From Clostridiaceae bacterium (GTDB lineage Bacteria; Bacillota; Clostridia; Lachnospirales; Lachnospiraceae), in assembly GCA_910574345.1 (NCBI GenBank), contig CAJSZV010000004.1, forward strand, positions 62,001 to 126,000: DNA of 64,000 nucleotides. The letters are read 5' to 3'. Below, one piece after another: positions 38,907 through 49,588 of this stretch. The position numbers and the translations under genes were made by a program. Positions within the stretch are counted from its first letter, which is position 1; each line of letters opens with the position of its first letter. The notes under the pieces were generated by a model. It was given only the letters and a program-made list of their open reading frames with translations, did not search any database and was not told the DNA's origin.

Positions 38907-38935
38907 TTGATTTATAAAACGATATCTAGTATATT
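38907..38935 (+). promoter_or_regulatory. Predicted sigma-A promoter of the plsX operon
   Basis: TTGATT (38907-38912) and TATATT (38930-38935), spacing 17 bases, 47 bases upstream of the plsX start. Confidence 0.6.
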
Positions 38936-38982
38936 ATGTAATAGATTATCTCAGGCCCATGGGCCGAAAGGAGAATCACAGT

Positions 38983-39993
38983 ATGATAAAGGTAGCAGTA
39001 GATGCTATGGGGGGAGACTATGCTCCCACGGAGATTGTAAAAGGAGCCATAGAGGCAGTAAGTAAGAAGGAACAGGTCAGTGTGATCCTGGTGGGCCAGG
39101 AAGATAAGATACAGAAGGAATTGGGGAAGTATTCTTACCCTGAGGACCGGGTTTCCGTTGTACATGCCTCTGAGGTCATAGAGACAGAGGAACCGCCGGT
39201 AAACGCCATCCGCAAGAAGAAGGATTCCTCCATTGTGGTGGGGATGAATCTGGTAAAGCGGCAGGAGGCCGATGCCTTTGTGTCTGCGGGAAGCTCTGGG
39301 GCCATATTGGTGGGAGGCCAGATCATCGTGGGAAGGATACGAGGAGTGGAGCGTCCGCCCTTAGCGCCTCTCATCCCTACGGAGAAAGGAGTATCCCTTC
39401 TGATTGACTGCGGAGCCAATGTGGACGCCAGGCCATCTCATCTGGTACAATTTGCGAGAATGGGTTCTATTTATATGGAACATGTCATAGGCATGAAACA
39501 TCCCAGGGTTGCTATTGTGAATATCGGCGCCGAGGAGGAGAAGGGCAATGCTCTGGTGAAAGAGACATTTCCTCTTCTGAAGGCCTGCACGGATATCAAC
39601 TTTATCGGCAGCATAGAGGCCAGGGAGATCCCCCACGGCGGCGCGGATGTCATTGTCAGCGAGGCATTTGTGGGCAATGTAATCTTAAAGCTTTATGAGG
39701 GGGTGGGAGCTACTTTGCTTGGCATGGTAAAGGCCGGGCTTATGACAAGCCTGCGAAGCAAGATAGGCGCCCTTTTAGTAAAGCCGGCTCTCAAAAAGAC
39801 CATGAAGGCCTTTGATGCAAGCCAGTACGGCGGAGCTCCTCTGCTGGGTTTAAAGGGACTGGTGGTGAAGACCCACGGCAATTCCAAGTCCGTGGAGGTA
39901 TGCAACTCCATTATCCAGTGTGTTACCTTTAAGGAACAGGAGATCAATGAAAAAATAAAGGAAAGCCTGCTGCCAATTAAAGAGCAGGAATAA
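38983..39993 (+). CDS. plsX: Phosphate acyltransferase PlsX
   Basis: 336 residues; the ATG after AAAGGAG at 38983 is used, not the in-frame ATG at 38959. PlsX converts acyl-ACP to acyl-phosphate, the donor for the first acylation in Gram-positive phospholipid synthesis, at the inner face of the membrane. Signatures: [21 protein letters not shown] at the N-terminus, [30 protein letters not shown] and [12 protein letters not shown]. Followed by acpP, rnc, smc and ftsY, a very common Firmicute order. FapR control is possible but no clear FapR box is seen. Confidence 0.95.
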   Translation: MIKVAVDAMGGDYAPTEIVKGAIEAVSKKEQVSVILVGQEDKIQKELGKYSYPEDRVSVVHASEVIETEEPPVNAIRKKKDSSIVVGMNLVKRQEADAFVSAGSSGAILVGGQIIVGRIRGVERPPLAPLIPTEKGVSLLIDCGANVDARPSHLVQFARMGSIYMEHVIGMKHPRVAIVNIGAEEEKGNALVKETFPLLKACTDINFIGSIEAREIPHGGADVIVSEAFVGNVILKLYEGVGATLLGMVKAGLMTSLRSKIGALLVKPALKKTMKAFDASQYGGAPLLGLKGLVVKTHGNSKSVEVCNSIIQCVTFKEQEINEKIKESLLPIKEQE

Positions 39994-40018
39994 AAAAGAA
40001 AGAGAGGAAGGTTTTGTT

Positions 40019-40249
40019 ATGGAATTTGAGAAGCTACAGGGGATTATCGCGGAGGTACTGAATGTCAGTGAGGACGAGATCACCACATCCACTACGTTTG
40101 TAGATGATCTGGGAGCCGATTCCCTGGACATATTCGAGATTATCGCTGCCATTGAGGAGCAGTTCGATATCGAGATTCCACAGGAGGAAGCGGAGAAGAT
40201 CGTCACCGTAGGAGATGCGGTAGAGCAGATTAAAGGCGCCTTAAATTAA
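40019..40249 (+). CDS. acpP: Acyl carrier protein
   Basis: 76 residues, acidic, with the phosphopantetheine attachment serine at residue 35 in GADSLDIFE. The usual sequence is DSLD(T/M)VE; here DSLDIFEII. Carries growing acyl chains on a 4'-phosphopantetheine arm and feeds PlsX upstream. Its position between plsX and rnc is standard. A terminator-like hairpin follows before rnc. Confidence 0.95.
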   Translation: MEFEKLQGIIAEVLNVSEDEITTSTTFVDDLGADSLDIFEIIAAIEEQFDIEIPQEEAEKIVTVGDAVEQIKGALN

Positions 40250-40265
40250 ACTCATGAGCTGCAGA

Positions 40266-40296
40266 GGGAAAAAGCCTTGGTATCAGGGCTTTTTCC
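40266..40296 (+). terminator. Attenuator/terminator hairpin between acpP and rnc
   Basis: GGGAAAAAGCC pairs with GGCTTTTTCC around a ten-base loop, followed by TTCT. The short T tract suggests partial termination, which would lower rnc-smc-ftsY expression relative to acpP. Confidence 0.6.
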
Positions 40297-40328
40297 TTCT
40301 TGGCTATACAAGAAAGAAGGAGAGACGT

Positions 40329-41015
40329 ATGAACCAGCGATTACGGGAACTGGAGGAAAAAACCGGCTATGAATTCCAGAATAAAAGGCTGCTCACCCAG
40401 GCCATGACCCATAGTTCTTATGCCAACGAACACCGGCTGGACAAGCTGAAATGCAACGAAAGGCTGGAATTTTTAGGGGATGCGGTTCTGGAAGTGGTGT
40501 CCAGTGATTTTTTGTACCATAAATATGCCAAGTCTCCTGAGGGAGATCTGACCAAGACGCGGGCCAGCATTGTCTGTGAGCCTACACTGGCGTTGTGTGC
40601 AGGCGATTTGGATCTGGGGTCTTATCTTTTGCTGGGCAAGGGAGAAGAGGCGACCGGCGGCAGGGAGCGGAATTCCATTGTGTCCGATGCCATGGAAGCG
40701 CTTATCGGAGCGATTTACCTGGATGGTGGTTTTGCTAATGCAAAAGAGTTTATTGAGCGTTTTGTGTTAAATGATATTGAGCATAAACAGCTCTTTTATG
40801 ATAGCAAGACTATTTTACAGGAAATGGTACAGGCTATGGGAGAGAATCCTCTGTCCTATGAATTGATTCGGGAGGAGGGGCCGGACCACAATAAGGTGTT
40901 TGAATCCCGCGCTTTGGTGGGGGGCGAGGAAGTGGGCCGCGGAACCGGACGGACCAAAAAGGCTGCGGAGAGCATGGCTGCCTACAGGGGAATCCTGAAA
41001 TTAAAACAACAATAG
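40329..41015 (+). CDS. rnc: Ribonuclease III
   Basis: 228 residues; start at the ATG after AAGAAGGAGAGA. It cleaves double-stranded RNA in rRNA maturation and mRNA control. The catalytic signature is NERLEFLGDAVLEVVSSDFLY and the second acidic site is VSDAMEALIGAIYLDGG; a double-stranded-RNA-binding domain (about 155-226) ends in RTKKAAESMAAYRGI. Lies nine bases upstream of smc. Confidence 0.95.
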   Translation: MNQRLRELEEKTGYEFQNKRLLTQAMTHSSYANEHRLDKLKCNERLEFLGDAVLEVVSSDFLYHKYAKSPEGDLTKTRASIVCEPTLALCAGDLDLGSYLLLGKGEEATGGRERNSIVSDAMEALIGAIYLDGGFANAKEFIERFVLNDIEHKQLFYDSKTILQEMVQAMGENPLSYELIREEGPDHNKVFESRALVGGEEVGRGTGRTKKAAESMAAYRGILKLKQQ

Positions 41016-41023
41016 GGGAAACT

Positions 41024-44000
41024 ATGTATTTAAAAAGCATTGAAGTACAGGGCTTTAAATCCTTTGCCAATAAGATTCTCTTTGAATTTCACAACGGAAT
41101 CACCGGCATTGTAGGGCCCAACGGAAGCGGAAAAAGCAACGTGGCCGATGCGGTGCGCTGGGTTCTGGGCGAACAGAGAATCAAACAGCTGCGGGGAGCC
41201 AGCATGCAGGACGTGATCTTCTCAGGAACGGAGACGAGAAAGCCTCAGGGATTTGCCTATGTGGCCATTACCCTGGACAATTCCGATCACCAGCTTGCCA
41301 TTGACTATGACCAGGTGACTGTGGCCAGAAGAATCTACCGCTCAGGCGAGAGCGAGTATTTGATTAATGGAAGTTCCTGCCGCTTAAAAGACATTAATGA
41401 GCTCTTTTATGACACAGGTATCGGCAAAGAGGGGTATTCCATTATTGGACAAGGGCAGATCGACAAGATCTTAAGCGGCAAGCCGGAGGAGCGGAGAGAG
41501 CTTTTTGACGAGGCGGCGGGGATTGTAAAGTTTAAAAGAAGAAAAACCATTGCTCAGAAAAAACTGGAGGACGAGAAGCAGAATCTGGTCCGGGTGAGGG
41601 ACATTCTCTCAGAGCTTGAGAAACGCGTAGGCCCTTTGGCGAAACAATCGGAGACAGCCAGGGAATATCTGCGGTTAAAGGAAGAGCTGAAAGCCTATGA
41701 GGTCAATGTGTTCCTTCATGAGAGCGAGAATATTAAAGTCCAGTTAAAAGAGACGGAGGGCAATGCGGCCATTGTATCCGAAGATTTAAACGAGACCAGG
41801 AAAGCGGCAGATCAGATCAGGAGCACCTATGAGGAACTGGATCAGACCCTTAAGGAGCTGGAAGAGAGGAACAGAGAGAGCCGGGATGAGGCAGGTCAGG
41901 CCAATATGCTTAAAGGCAGTCTGGAAGGCCAAATCAACGTACTTCTGGAACAGATTAACACGGAACATATGAACGCGGAACATATCAGCGCCAGGATAAA
42001 CACCATCGACCAGGAGCTGGAGACCAGAAAGGTTCAGATTCAGGAGTACGAGACGGACAACCTGCAGATAGCCCGGCAGGTAAAGGAAAAACGAAAGGGA
42101 CAGGAAGAAGCTCAGGAGACCCTTCGCCAGGCAGATGAGGCCCTGATGCTTCTGGATCAGAAGATTGAGGCAGCCAAGAGCCAGATTATTCTCACTATGA
42201 ACGAAAAGGCATCTGTGGCGGCAAAACAGCAGCGCTTCGAGGCCATGATGGAGCAGGTACAGGTACGCCGCTCGGAAGTGGCCCAGAAGCTTTTAAAGTC
42301 CAAAAGCGACGAGTCGGTCCAGGAAGAGCAGAAGAAAGAAGAGTTAAGAAAACTGGCTCTGGTGGAAGAACAGCTTAAAAACCTGGCAGTCAGTCAGGAA
42401 ACCCATGAAACCCGAATCAATGAACTGGAATCCGAAGTCAAACGGCTGACCCGGAACTTAAATGCCAGACAGCAGGAATACCGAAGAGATGATACGAAGC
42501 TTGAATCCTTAAAAAATCTGGCGGAGCGATACGAAGGGTACGGCAACAGCATCCGCCGTGTCATGGAGGTGAAAGACCGGGTTCATGGAATCCACGGCGT
42601 GGTGGCTGATATTATCACAACCCAGAAAGAATATGAGACAGCCATTGAGACGGCCTTAGGCGGCAGTATTCAGAACATCGTCACGGATTCCGAGACCACG
42701 GCCAAGCAGCTTATCGAATATCTGAAAAAGAACAAATACGGGCGGGCCACCTTTCTTCCCCTTACCAGCGTGGGACAGAAATCCGGCTTTGCTCAGGAAA
42801 AGGCTTTGAGGGAACCAGGTGTTTTAGGGCTTGCCAGCCAGCTTGTCCAGGCGGACAAGCTATACCAGGGTCTGGTGCGCTATCTTCTCGGAAGAGTGGT
42901 GGTGGTTGACCATATTGACAATGCCATCTCCTTATCCAGAAAATATCAGTATACCCTGCGGATTGTAACCCTGGACGGAGAACTCTTAAGCGCCGGCGGT
43001 TCCATGACGGGCGGAGCCTTTAAAAATACAAGCAATCTTCTGGGAAGAAAACGAGAGATTGAAGATCTGGAAGCAAGCTGCGAGAGAGCCTTAAAGGCAG
43101 CCGAAAAGATTCAGGAAGAACTGTCCATGAACGAGGGGCTGTTAAGTGAGCAGAGAGAAGAGCTGGAGCAGCTGAAAGAAGAGCGTCAGAGTCAATATCT
43201 GGAACAGAATACCATTCAGATGAATCTGTCTCAGCTGGACGACAGGATTCAGGAGATTGCCGAATCCTCTCAGGATATGGTTATGGAAAACCGTCATTTG
43301 GAAGAACAGATCCGGGAGATCGAAAGAAATCAAAAGGAGCTGGCACAAGCCGTCTGGGATCTGGAGTCCCAGAACAGCCTGGAGAGCAGGAATGTAGAGG
43401 AATTGACTGCCCGCCTGGATGAGGACAAGGAGAAAAGAGAACATCTGGCCAAAGATTTATCTGCAGTACAGCTTGACAATGCCAATCTGCAGCAAAAATA
43501 TCAGTTTGTTCAGGAGAATGTCCGCCGTGTCCGCAGTGAGATGGAGAAGCTTGAGGAAGAAAAGAATACCCTGAGCGGCAGCACAAAAGCAAGCGGCCAG
43601 GTCATCGCCGGGAAACAGGATGAGATTGAAAAATTAAAAGGCCTCATAGCCGATGCCCTTTCCAAAGCCTCCCGGGCAGAAAAAGAAGCGGTCCAATACG
43701 CAGCCGAGAGAGAGGTAAAATCCAAAGAGCAGAAACAGCTTTTCGACAAGAGAGAAGAATTGGCAGGACGGGAAGGACGTCTGGATAAAGAACTGTTCCG
43801 CCTTCAGAGTCAGAAGGAAAAACTGGAAGAGCGCATGGAACATCAGGTTGAATATATGTGGAGCGAGTATGAGCTCACTTTCACTGGGGCCCAGGCCCTG
43901 AAAAACCAGGAATGGACCTCCCTGCCTGAGATGAAGAAGCAGACGGAACGGTTAAAAAGCGCCGTCAAAGCCCTTGGCAACGTCAATGTCAATGCCATTG

Positions 44001-44584
44001 AAGATTATAAAGAGGTATCAGAACGGTACGAGTTTATGAAAACCCAGCATGAGGATCTGGTGAAGGCGGAAGAAACCCTCCTTAAGATTATTGAGGAACT
44101 GGATACAGGCATGCGGCGGCAGTTCGAAGAAAAATTCAAAGAGATCCGACGGGAATTTGACCTGGTATTTAAAGAACTGTTCGGCGGCGGCCACGGCACA
44201 CTGGAACTGGTGGAGGGAGAGGATATTTTGGAGGCGGGAATTCAGATCATCTCCCAGCCTCCGGGGAAAAAGCTCCAAAACATGATGCAGCTTTCCGGCG
44301 GTGAGAAGGCGCTGACAGCGATTGCCCTGCTCTTTGCCATCCAGAACTTGAAACCGTCTCCTTTCTGCCTTCTGGATGAGATAGAGGCAGCTTTGGACGA
44401 CTCCAACGTAGACCGATTTGCCGGGTATCTCCACAAGCTCACGGAAAATACGCAGTTTATCGTGATTACCCACAGAAGAGGCACTATGGTGTCGGCGGAC
44501 AGACTCTATGGCATCACCATGCAGGAAAAAGGAGTATCCACTCTGGTTTCTGTAAATCTCATAGAAGAGACTTTAGACAAATAG
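41024..44584 (+). CDS. smc: Chromosome segregation protein SMC
   Basis: 1186 residues, the expected bacterial SMC length. N-terminal Walker [22 protein letters not shown]-loop region, two long coiled coils (about 170-500 and 660-1000) around a hinge (about 510-650, with [19 protein letters not shown]), and C-terminal signature [17 protein letters not shown] with Walker [16 protein letters not shown]. Forms a dimer with ScpAB to organise and segregate the nucleoid. In operon with rnc and ftsY. Confidence 0.97.
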   Translation: MYLKSIEVQGFKSFANKILFEFHNGITGIVGPNGSGKSNVADAVRWVLGEQRIKQLRGASMQDVIFSGTETRKPQGFAYVAITLDNSDHQLAIDYDQVTVARRIYRSGESEYLINGSSCRLKDINELFYDTGIGKEGYSIIGQGQIDKILSGKPEERRELFDEAAGIVKFKRRKTIAQKKLEDEKQNLVRVRDILSELEKRVGPLAKQSETAREYLRLKEELKAYEVNVFLHESENIKVQLKETEGNAAIVSEDLNETRKAADQIRSTYEELDQTLKELEERNRESRDEAGQANMLKGSLEGQINVLLEQINTEHMNAEHISARINTIDQELETRKVQIQEYETDNLQIARQVKEKRKGQEEAQETLRQADEALMLLDQKIEAAKSQIILTMNEKASVAAKQQRFEAMMEQVQVRRSEVAQKLLKSKSDESVQEEQKKEELRKLALVEEQLKNLAVSQETHETRINELESEVKRLTRNLNARQQEYRRDDTKLESLKNLAERYEGYGNSIRRVMEVKDRVHGIHGVVADIITTQKEYETAIETALGGSIQNIVTDSETTAKQLIEYLKKNKYGRATFLPLTSVGQKSGFAQEKALREPGVLGLASQLVQADKLYQGLVRYLLGRVVVVDHIDNAISLSRKYQYTLRIVTLDGELLSAGGSMTGGAFKNTSNLLGRKREIEDLEASCERALKAAEKIQEELSMNEGLLSEQREELEQLKEERQSQYLEQNTIQMNLSQLDDRIQEIAESSQDMVMENRHLEEQIREIERNQKELAQAVWDLESQNSLESRNVEELTARLDEDKEKREHLAKDLSAVQLDNANLQQKYQFVQENVRRVRSEMEKLEEEKNTLSGSTKASGQVIAGKQDEIEKLKGLIADALSKASRAEKEAVQYAAEREVKSKEQKQLFDKREELAGREGRLDKELFRLQSQKEKLEERMEHQVEYMWSEYELTFTGAQALKNQEWTSLPEMKKQTERLKSAVKALGNVNVNAIEDYKEVSERYEFMKTQHEDLVKAEETLLKIIEELDTGMRRQFEEKFKEIRREFDLVFKELFGGGHGTLELVEGEDILEAGIQIISQPPGKKLQNMMQLSGGEKALTAIALLFAIQNLKPSPFCLLDEIEAALDDSNVDRFAGYLHKLTENTQFIVITHRRGTMVSADRLYGITMQEKGVSTLVSVNLIEETLDK

Positions 44585-44597
44585 GAGGAAGAGGGTT

Positions 44598-45542
44598 ATG
44601 GCAGAAGGAAAAAAAGGGTTTTTTGGACGACTGGTGGAAGGTCTGGCAAAGACCAGAGCCAACATCGTGTCCGGCATGGATTCCATCTTCAGCGGCTTCT
44701 CGGCTATTGACGACGATTTTTATGAGGAGATTGAAGAGATACTGATCATGGGCGATCTGGGCATCCAGACCACTATGTCCATCGTGGAAAATCTCCGGCA
44801 GAAGGTGAAGGAGCAGCACATCAAGGAGCCGTCGGAGTGCAAACATATTCTCATGGAGACTATGAAGCAGCAGATGGATCTGGGTGAAAATGCCTATGAA
44901 TTCGAGAATCGGAAGTCTGTAATCCTGGTCATCGGCGTCAACGGCGTAGGCAAAACCACTTCCGTAGGGAAACTTGCAGGGCAGTTAAAGGACAGCGGCA
45001 AAAAAGTGATCATGGCGGCAGCCGATACCTTCCGGGCAGCTGCCATCGAACAGCTGACGGAATGGTCTCACAGGGCAGGCGTGGAGATTATCGCCCAGCA
45101 GGAAGGCTCCGACCCGGCGGCAGTCATCTTTGACGCCATCGCCGCGGCAAAATCGAGAAACGCCGACGTACTGATCTGCGACACTGCGGGAAGGCTTCAC
45201 AACAAGAAGAACCTGATGGAGGAATTAAAGAAGATCAACCGGATCATTGACAAAGAATATCCTGACGCTTACCGGGAGACTTTGGTGGTTCTCGACGGAA
45301 CCACAGGCCAGAATGCACTTTCCCAGGCAAGGCAGTTTATGGAGGTCGCCGATGTGACAGGAATTATCCTTACGAAACTTGACGGCACGGCCAAAGGGGG
45401 AATCGCTGTGGCCATCCAGTCGGAGCTGGGACTTCCCGTAAAATATATCGGTATCGGCGAGCAGATTGATGATTTGCAGAAATTCAACGCAGATGAATTT
45501 ATCAACGCTCTGTTTAACATCAAGGAAAGAGGAGAGGACTAA
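44598..45542 (+). CDS. ftsY: Signal recognition particle receptor FtsY
   Basis: 314 residues. The SRP-GTPase motifs are G1 [15 protein letters not shown], the insertion box [14 protein letters not shown]3 ICDTAGRLH and G4 [10 protein letters not shown]. The N-terminal acidic A domain is short. It docks the SRP-ribosome complex at the membrane for co-translational insertion. Directly downstream of smc with a GGAGGAAGAGG ribosome site. Confidence 0.96.
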   Translation: MAEGKKGFFGRLVEGLAKTRANIVSGMDSIFSGFSAIDDDFYEEIEEILIMGDLGIQTTMSIVENLRQKVKEQHIKEPSECKHILMETMKQQMDLGENAYEFENRKSVILVIGVNGVGKTTSVGKLAGQLKDSGKKVIMAAADTFRAAAIEQLTEWSHRAGVEIIAQQEGSDPAAVIFDAIAAAKSRNADVLICDTAGRLHNKKNLMEELKKINRIIDKEYPDAYRETLVVLDGTTGQNALSQARQFMEVADVTGIILTKLDGTAKGGIAVAIQSELGLPVKYIGIGEQIDDLQKFNADEFINALFNIKERGED

Positions 45543-45546
45543 AAAG

Positions 45547-46770
45547 ATGATGACACTTGAAAGTTTTGAAGAAGCATCGGAGGCAGTGGGCAGAGTCACC
45601 CAGGAGACAAAACTGGTGTACAGCGAGTATTTTTCCGAACAGACAGGCAACAAGGTATATCTGAAACCGGAAAATATGCAGTATACAGGGGCTTACAAGG
45701 TGAGAGGAGCTTATTATAAGATCAGCACCTTGTCCGAGGAGGAAAAGCAGCACGGACTCATTACGGCTTCCGCAGGCAATCATGCCCAGGGTGTGGCCTA
45801 TGCTGCCAAGCTGGCAGGGATTCCCGCAACCATTGTGATGCCGACAACCACGCCTCTTATTAAGGTGAACCGCACCAGAAACTACGGAGCGGAGGTGATT
45901 CTGGAGGGCAATGATTTCGATGAGTGCTGCGCCTATGCGTACAGACTTGCTGAGGACAAAAACATGACCTTTGTCCATCCCTTCAATGACCTGGCCGTAG
46001 CCACGGGTCAGGGAACCATCGCCATGGAGATCATCAAGGAACTTCCCACTGTGGACTATATTCTGGTGCCCGTGGGCGGCGGCGGACTGTGCGCAGGCAT
46101 CTCCACCCTGGCTAAACTTTTGAATCCCAAGATTAAGGTCATCGGAGTGGAACCGGCAGGAGCCAACTGTATGCAGGAGTCTTTAAAGGCGGGCCATGTG
46201 GTGGAATTAAAGTCAGCGGATACCATTGCTGACGGTACGGCGGTGCGGTGTCCCGGCGATCTGATCTTCCCTTATATTCAGGAAAATGTAGACGATATTA
46301 TCACTATTGAGGACAGCGAACTCATTGTAACCTTCCTTGACATGGTGGAGAACCACAAGATGATTGTGGAGAATTCCGGTCTTTTGACCGTGGCGGCTTT
46401 GAAGCATCTTAATGTGGAAAAGAAAAAAATCGTGGCTGTCTTAAGCGGCGGCAACATGGATGTGATCACCATGGCCTCTGTAGTGCAGCATGGTCTGGTT
46501 CAGAGAGACCGGGTCTTTACCGTATCGGTTCTGCTGCCTGATAAGCCGGGAGAACTGGCGAAGATCTCTACCCTTCTTGCCCAGGAGAAGGGCAATGTCA
46601 TCAAACTGGAGCACAACCAGTTTATCAGCATCAACCGGAACGCAGCGGTGGAGCTTAGAATCACCATAGAAGCTTTCGGAACAGAGCACAAGAATGCCAT
46701 TGTGAGGGCATTAAACGAGGCAGGTTACCGGCCGAAACTGGTAAAGGCGTCCGGTACATACACGGAATAA
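45547..46770 (+). CDS. ilvA: Threonine ammonia-lyase (threonine dehydratase)
   Basis: 407 residues; start at the ATG pair after GGAGAGGAC just past ftsY. It deaminates threonine to 2-oxobutyrate with pyridoxal phosphate; the Schiff-base lysine is Lys51 in TGAYKVRGAY, and VPVGGGGLCAGI is the phosphate-binding loop. One ACT domain lies at about 325-405 (FTVSVLLPDKPGELAKIS), the arrangement of the roughly 400-residue form between biosynthetic IlvA (two ACT-like domains) and TdcB (none). Only four bases follow ftsY, so it may be co-transcribed with the core operon. Confidence 0.92.
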   Translation: MMTLESFEEASEAVGRVTQETKLVYSEYFSEQTGNKVYLKPENMQYTGAYKVRGAYYKISTLSEEEKQHGLITASAGNHAQGVAYAAKLAGIPATIVMPTTTPLIKVNRTRNYGAEVILEGNDFDECCAYAYRLAEDKNMTFVHPFNDLAVATGQGTIAMEIIKELPTVDYILVPVGGGGLCAGISTLAKLLNPKIKVIGVEPAGANCMQESLKAGHVVELKSADTIADGTAVRCPGDLIFPYIQENVDDIITIEDSELIVTFLDMVENHKMIVENSGLLTVAALKHLNVEKKKIVAVLSGGNMDVITMASVVQHGLVQRDRVFTVSVLLPDKPGELAKISTLLAQEKGNVIKLEHNQFISINRNAAVELRITIEAFGTEHKNAIVRALNEAGYRPKLVKASGTYTE

Positions 46771-46790
46771 TGATAAAAATAGGATTTTGC

Positions 46791-46831
46791 AGGCAGCTGA
46801 ACCAGGCAGTGACGACTGGGCAGCTGCCTTT
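46791..46831 (+). terminator. Terminator-like hairpin after ilvA
   Basis: AGGCAGCTG pairs with CAGCTGCCT across a 21-base loop and is followed by TTTAT. Moderate support. Confidence 0.5.
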
Positions 46832-46857
46832 ATGACGGTTTACAGAGGGAGAGAGCC

Positions 46858-48111
46858 ATGGGATTTTTAAAGATAAGGTTTATTTTCGGGGAACAGGTAA
46901 AATATTTTGTAAAATGGGCTTTGATTTCCTGTATCACAGGCCTTCTGGGAGGAGTCATAGGCGGCGTTTTCGGCCACGGAATCCGTATTGCCGCCGCGGG
47001 TTTTCAGAAGTATAACTGGCTTCTCTTTCTCCTTCCTGTGTCAGGCGTCCTGATCGTATGGCTGTATCAGGTGACAGGGGAGGAGAAGAACAGGGGCACC
47101 AATATGATTCTGGCGGCAGTGTCATCCGGTGAAAAGATAACTCTTCCCACAGGGCCATTGATCTTTGTCAGCACCATTCTTACCCATTTGACCGGCGGCT
47201 CCGCCGGAAGGGAGGGAGCCGCCCTGCAGCTGGGAGGAAGTCTTGGAAGCCTTATAGGGAAAATGATCCGATTGGATGAAAAGGATGAGAAAGTGGCAGT
47301 CATGTGCGGGATGAGCGCCTGCTTCGGCGCCCTTTTCGGCACACCTTTAGCCGCCGGTATTTTTTCCATGGAAGTATTCAGCATCGGCATCATGTACTAT
47401 GCAGCCCTGGTACCCTGCCTTTTTGCTTCTTTTATCGGAGCAGGGGTATCGGGCCTTATGGGATTGTCCGGCGAACATTTTACCATTGTGGAGATCCCCG
47501 GCTTTGGTTTGGGACCGGCAGTAATCATTGTGTGCCTGGGAATTTTGTGTGCCGTTTTGAGTGTGGGATTCTGCCTGATTCTTCACGGTTCGGAACATCT
47601 CTACCGCAGATACTTTAAAAACCCTTATGCAAGGATATTGGCGGCTGCCGCTCTGCTGATCTGCATCACGCTCCTTACAGGCAGCCGGGATTATAACGGA
47701 AGCAGCATGGGACTGATCGAGGAGGCTCTGGAAGGCCATGTGAGGTATGAAGCCTTCGTCCTTAAAATGCTGTTCACGGCAGTGACCCTTGGCGCCGGCT
47801 ATAAAGGCGGGGAGATAGTCCCAACCCTGTGTGTGGGAGCCACATTCGGATGCATCGTAGGAAGCCTTCTCGGTTTTTCACCGTCCCTGTGCGCTGCCTG
47901 CGGCATGGCAGCCTTATTTGTGGGGGTAACCAACTGCCCCATATCAAGCCTGATCATCGCCTTTGAGATGTGCGGATTTGAGGCCATGCCTTATTTTGCC
48001 TTGGCGATTGGGGTGAGCTTTACTCTGTCGGGGTATTATGGGCTGTATGGAAGCCAGAAGTTTGTGTATTCCAAGATGAAAACGGAATTGATTAACAGGA
48101 AGGCGAATTAG
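46858..48111 (+). CDS. ClC-family chloride channel/antiporter or fluoride exporter
   Basis: 417 residues with about ten membrane helices. The family motif appears as GGSAGREGAALQLGGSLGS (the G(K/R)EGP region) and GYKGGEIVPTLCVGATFG (second selectivity-filter region). Members exchange Cl- for H+ or export fluoride. The first GSGIP-type motif is not apparent at its usual place, and GREGAA replaces GREGP. Preceded by GGGAGAGAG. Ends just before a strong promoter for the next operon. Confidence 0.88.
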   Translation: MGFLKIRFIFGEQVKYFVKWALISCITGLLGGVIGGVFGHGIRIAAAGFQKYNWLLFLLPVSGVLIVWLYQVTGEEKNRGTNMILAAVSSGEKITLPTGPLIFVSTILTHLTGGSAGREGAALQLGGSLGSLIGKMIRLDEKDEKVAVMCGMSACFGALFGTPLAAGIFSMEVFSIGIMYYAALVPCLFASFIGAGVSGLMGLSGEHFTIVEIPGFGLGPAVIIVCLGILCAVLSVGFCLILHGSEHLYRRYFKNPYARILAAAALLICITLLTGSRDYNGSSMGLIEEALEGHVRYEAFVLKMLFTAVTLGAGYKGGEIVPTLCVGATFGCIVGSLLGFSPSLCAACGMAALFVGVTNCPISSLIIAFEMCGFEAMPYFALAIGVSFTLSGYYGLYGSQKFVYSKMKTELINRKAN

Positions 48112-48133
48112 GGAAAATCCGCCAAAAATCTAA

Positions 48134-48162
48134 TTGACAAACACTTCTTCAAAGTATATAGT
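48134..48162 (+). promoter_or_regulatory. Strong predicted sigma-A promoter
   Basis: Consensus TTGACA (48134-48139) and TATAGT (48157-48162) at 17-base spacing, serving the two membrane-protein genes downstream. Confidence 0.8.
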
Positions 48163-48174
48163 GCAAGTATTACA

Positions 48175-48201
48175 GCCTGTCCCCTGGCAGCGGGGACAGG
48201 C
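48175..48201 (+). promoter_or_regulatory. 5'-end mRNA hairpin
   Basis: GCCTGTCCCC pairs perfectly with GGGGACAGGC across a seven-base loop, beginning about six bases after the expected transcription start and ending ten bases before the AGGAGG ribosome site. It is probably a 5' stabiliser; with no T tract it is not a terminator. Confidence 0.75.
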
Positions 48202-48221
48202 AAATCAGGAGGAAACACAAG

Positions 48222-49562
48222 ATGAAAAAGGCAATCTGCGGTGCAGTAGCAGCCTTCGCCCTAGCAGTGGCTGCGTTTTTTGGTGTCTATGCCGGAAGTC
48301 CATTCATACAGCTTTTGTCCGGCCCTGTGCCTTTGACAGGCAGTTTTGAAGAGGCAAAAGGCGCCTATGTGGAATACCAGGCGGTCTGGCCTGTGGCTTC
48401 TTACGGGGCAGAGTACTATTCCGGCGATCCTGACAGAGTCTCCAAGTGGGGTTATGTTTTGTATGATGAGGAACGTGAGGAATTTCTTAATGTAGTGGTT
48501 TCTGATAGAATGAACAGTTCATTCAGAAGTCTGATGCGTTCCGCCAACCAGGCGGACGATTCAAACCCGTCAAAAGTGACGCCCATAACCGTCAAAGGAA
48601 CACTTTTGCCAATGGAAGACTTTCAAATTGATAAGGTTTTATCAGCCCTGGTAAACGGCGATTCCAAGAGCACCCGGCAGATGGATGAAAAGGCATTTGC
48701 CCAGGAAAGCTGGTATACCGTGGAGCTTGGCAGGATTCAGGGTCTTGGAGCCGGAAACATCTGGCTCATGGTGGTGACCGCAGTCCTGAACGGGGTGATT
48801 TTCATGGTGGCTTTTCCGGGGCTTTTTAAGAGGGAGAAGACGGAAGGCGAGGCGGACGTTTTGTCAGAGGAATTTGCCGGAAGCGGGATGGATCAGCTTA
48901 TGGCGCTGCAGCGAGTATGGCTGGAGCCATGGAATCGGAAAATGGGGAACAAAAACATAAATACCAGTGTTTTCTGTGTTCTTTTTAGCATTGCAGTTCC
49001 TGTGGGTATCGGCCTGGCCGTGAAAATTTCTCTGCCGGGAATTCTTGCTCTTCATCTGCCTCTGGGACTGCTTATTGCAGATGTATTTATTTACACTGCA
49101 TGGCTTACACAGAGAGTGAGTTTCAATACGGGAAAGACGATCGCAGCCTTCCGCCGCAATATCAGGAAAATGCTTTCATCCGAAGAAGCCTGTGAAGAAT
49201 TTGCCGAAGATATTCTGGAAGGCGCCAGAAACGCCTCTTTCAGAGAGCAGGGGAAAAACTCGATGAACTGGGTCGCCGTGGGAGACCGTTACTGGACTGT
49301 GCTGCGCTGCGGCGGTATGGTACATATTGTGGATGCAAACCAGGTGGAGAAAGTGGAGACAGTTACAGAGTCCGGACAGATCCGGGTGGGCAAAGTGAGA
49401 ACCTCCTACATTCAGCATATTGCCGGAATCTATTTTAAGAATTCGACCAGAAAGAAAGGCTGTGATTACAGTCTGGTCTTTGAGTCGGAAGAGGCCCTTG
49501 GCTTTTTAGTTGCGCAGATCAGAAAGCACCGGAACGATACTATAGAGATCACCGCATTATAA
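48222..49562 (+). CDS. Hypothetical membrane protein, paralogue of the next gene (DUF6709-like)
   Basis: 446 residues. Membrane segments at about 5-25, 180-200, 255-275 and 280-300. The first segment is followed by an external domain starting GPVPLTGSFEEAKGAYVEYQAVWP, similar to GSVPLEADMELEDMEGKYV then SYEVLYP in the next gene. The C-terminal cytoplasmic part (about 320-446, WVAVGDRYWTVLRCGGMVHIVDANQVEKV) resembles a small beta-rich, PH-like domain. I cannot assign a function. Expressed from a strong promoter with a 5' hairpin; two-gene operon. Confidence 0.75.
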   Translation: MKKAICGAVAAFALAVAAFFGVYAGSPFIQLLSGPVPLTGSFEEAKGAYVEYQAVWPVASYGAEYYSGDPDRVSKWGYVLYDEEREEFLNVVVSDRMNSSFRSLMRSANQADDSNPSKVTPITVKGTLLPMEDFQIDKVLSALVNGDSKSTRQMDEKAFAQESWYTVELGRIQGLGAGNIWLMVVTAVLNGVIFMVAFPGLFKREKTEGEADVLSEEFAGSGMDQLMALQRVWLEPWNRKMGNKNINTSVFCVLFSIAVPVGIGLAVKISLPGILALHLPLGLLIADVFIYTAWLTQRVSFNTGKTIAAFRRNIRKMLSSEEACEEFAEDILEGARNASFREQGKNSMNWVAVGDRYWTVLRCGGMVHIVDANQVEKVETVTESGQIRVGKVRTSYIQHIAGIYFKNSTRKKGCDYSLVFESEEALGFLVAQIRKHRNDTIEITAL

Positions 49563-49588
49563 TACACAGGAAACAGGGGGTATGATTT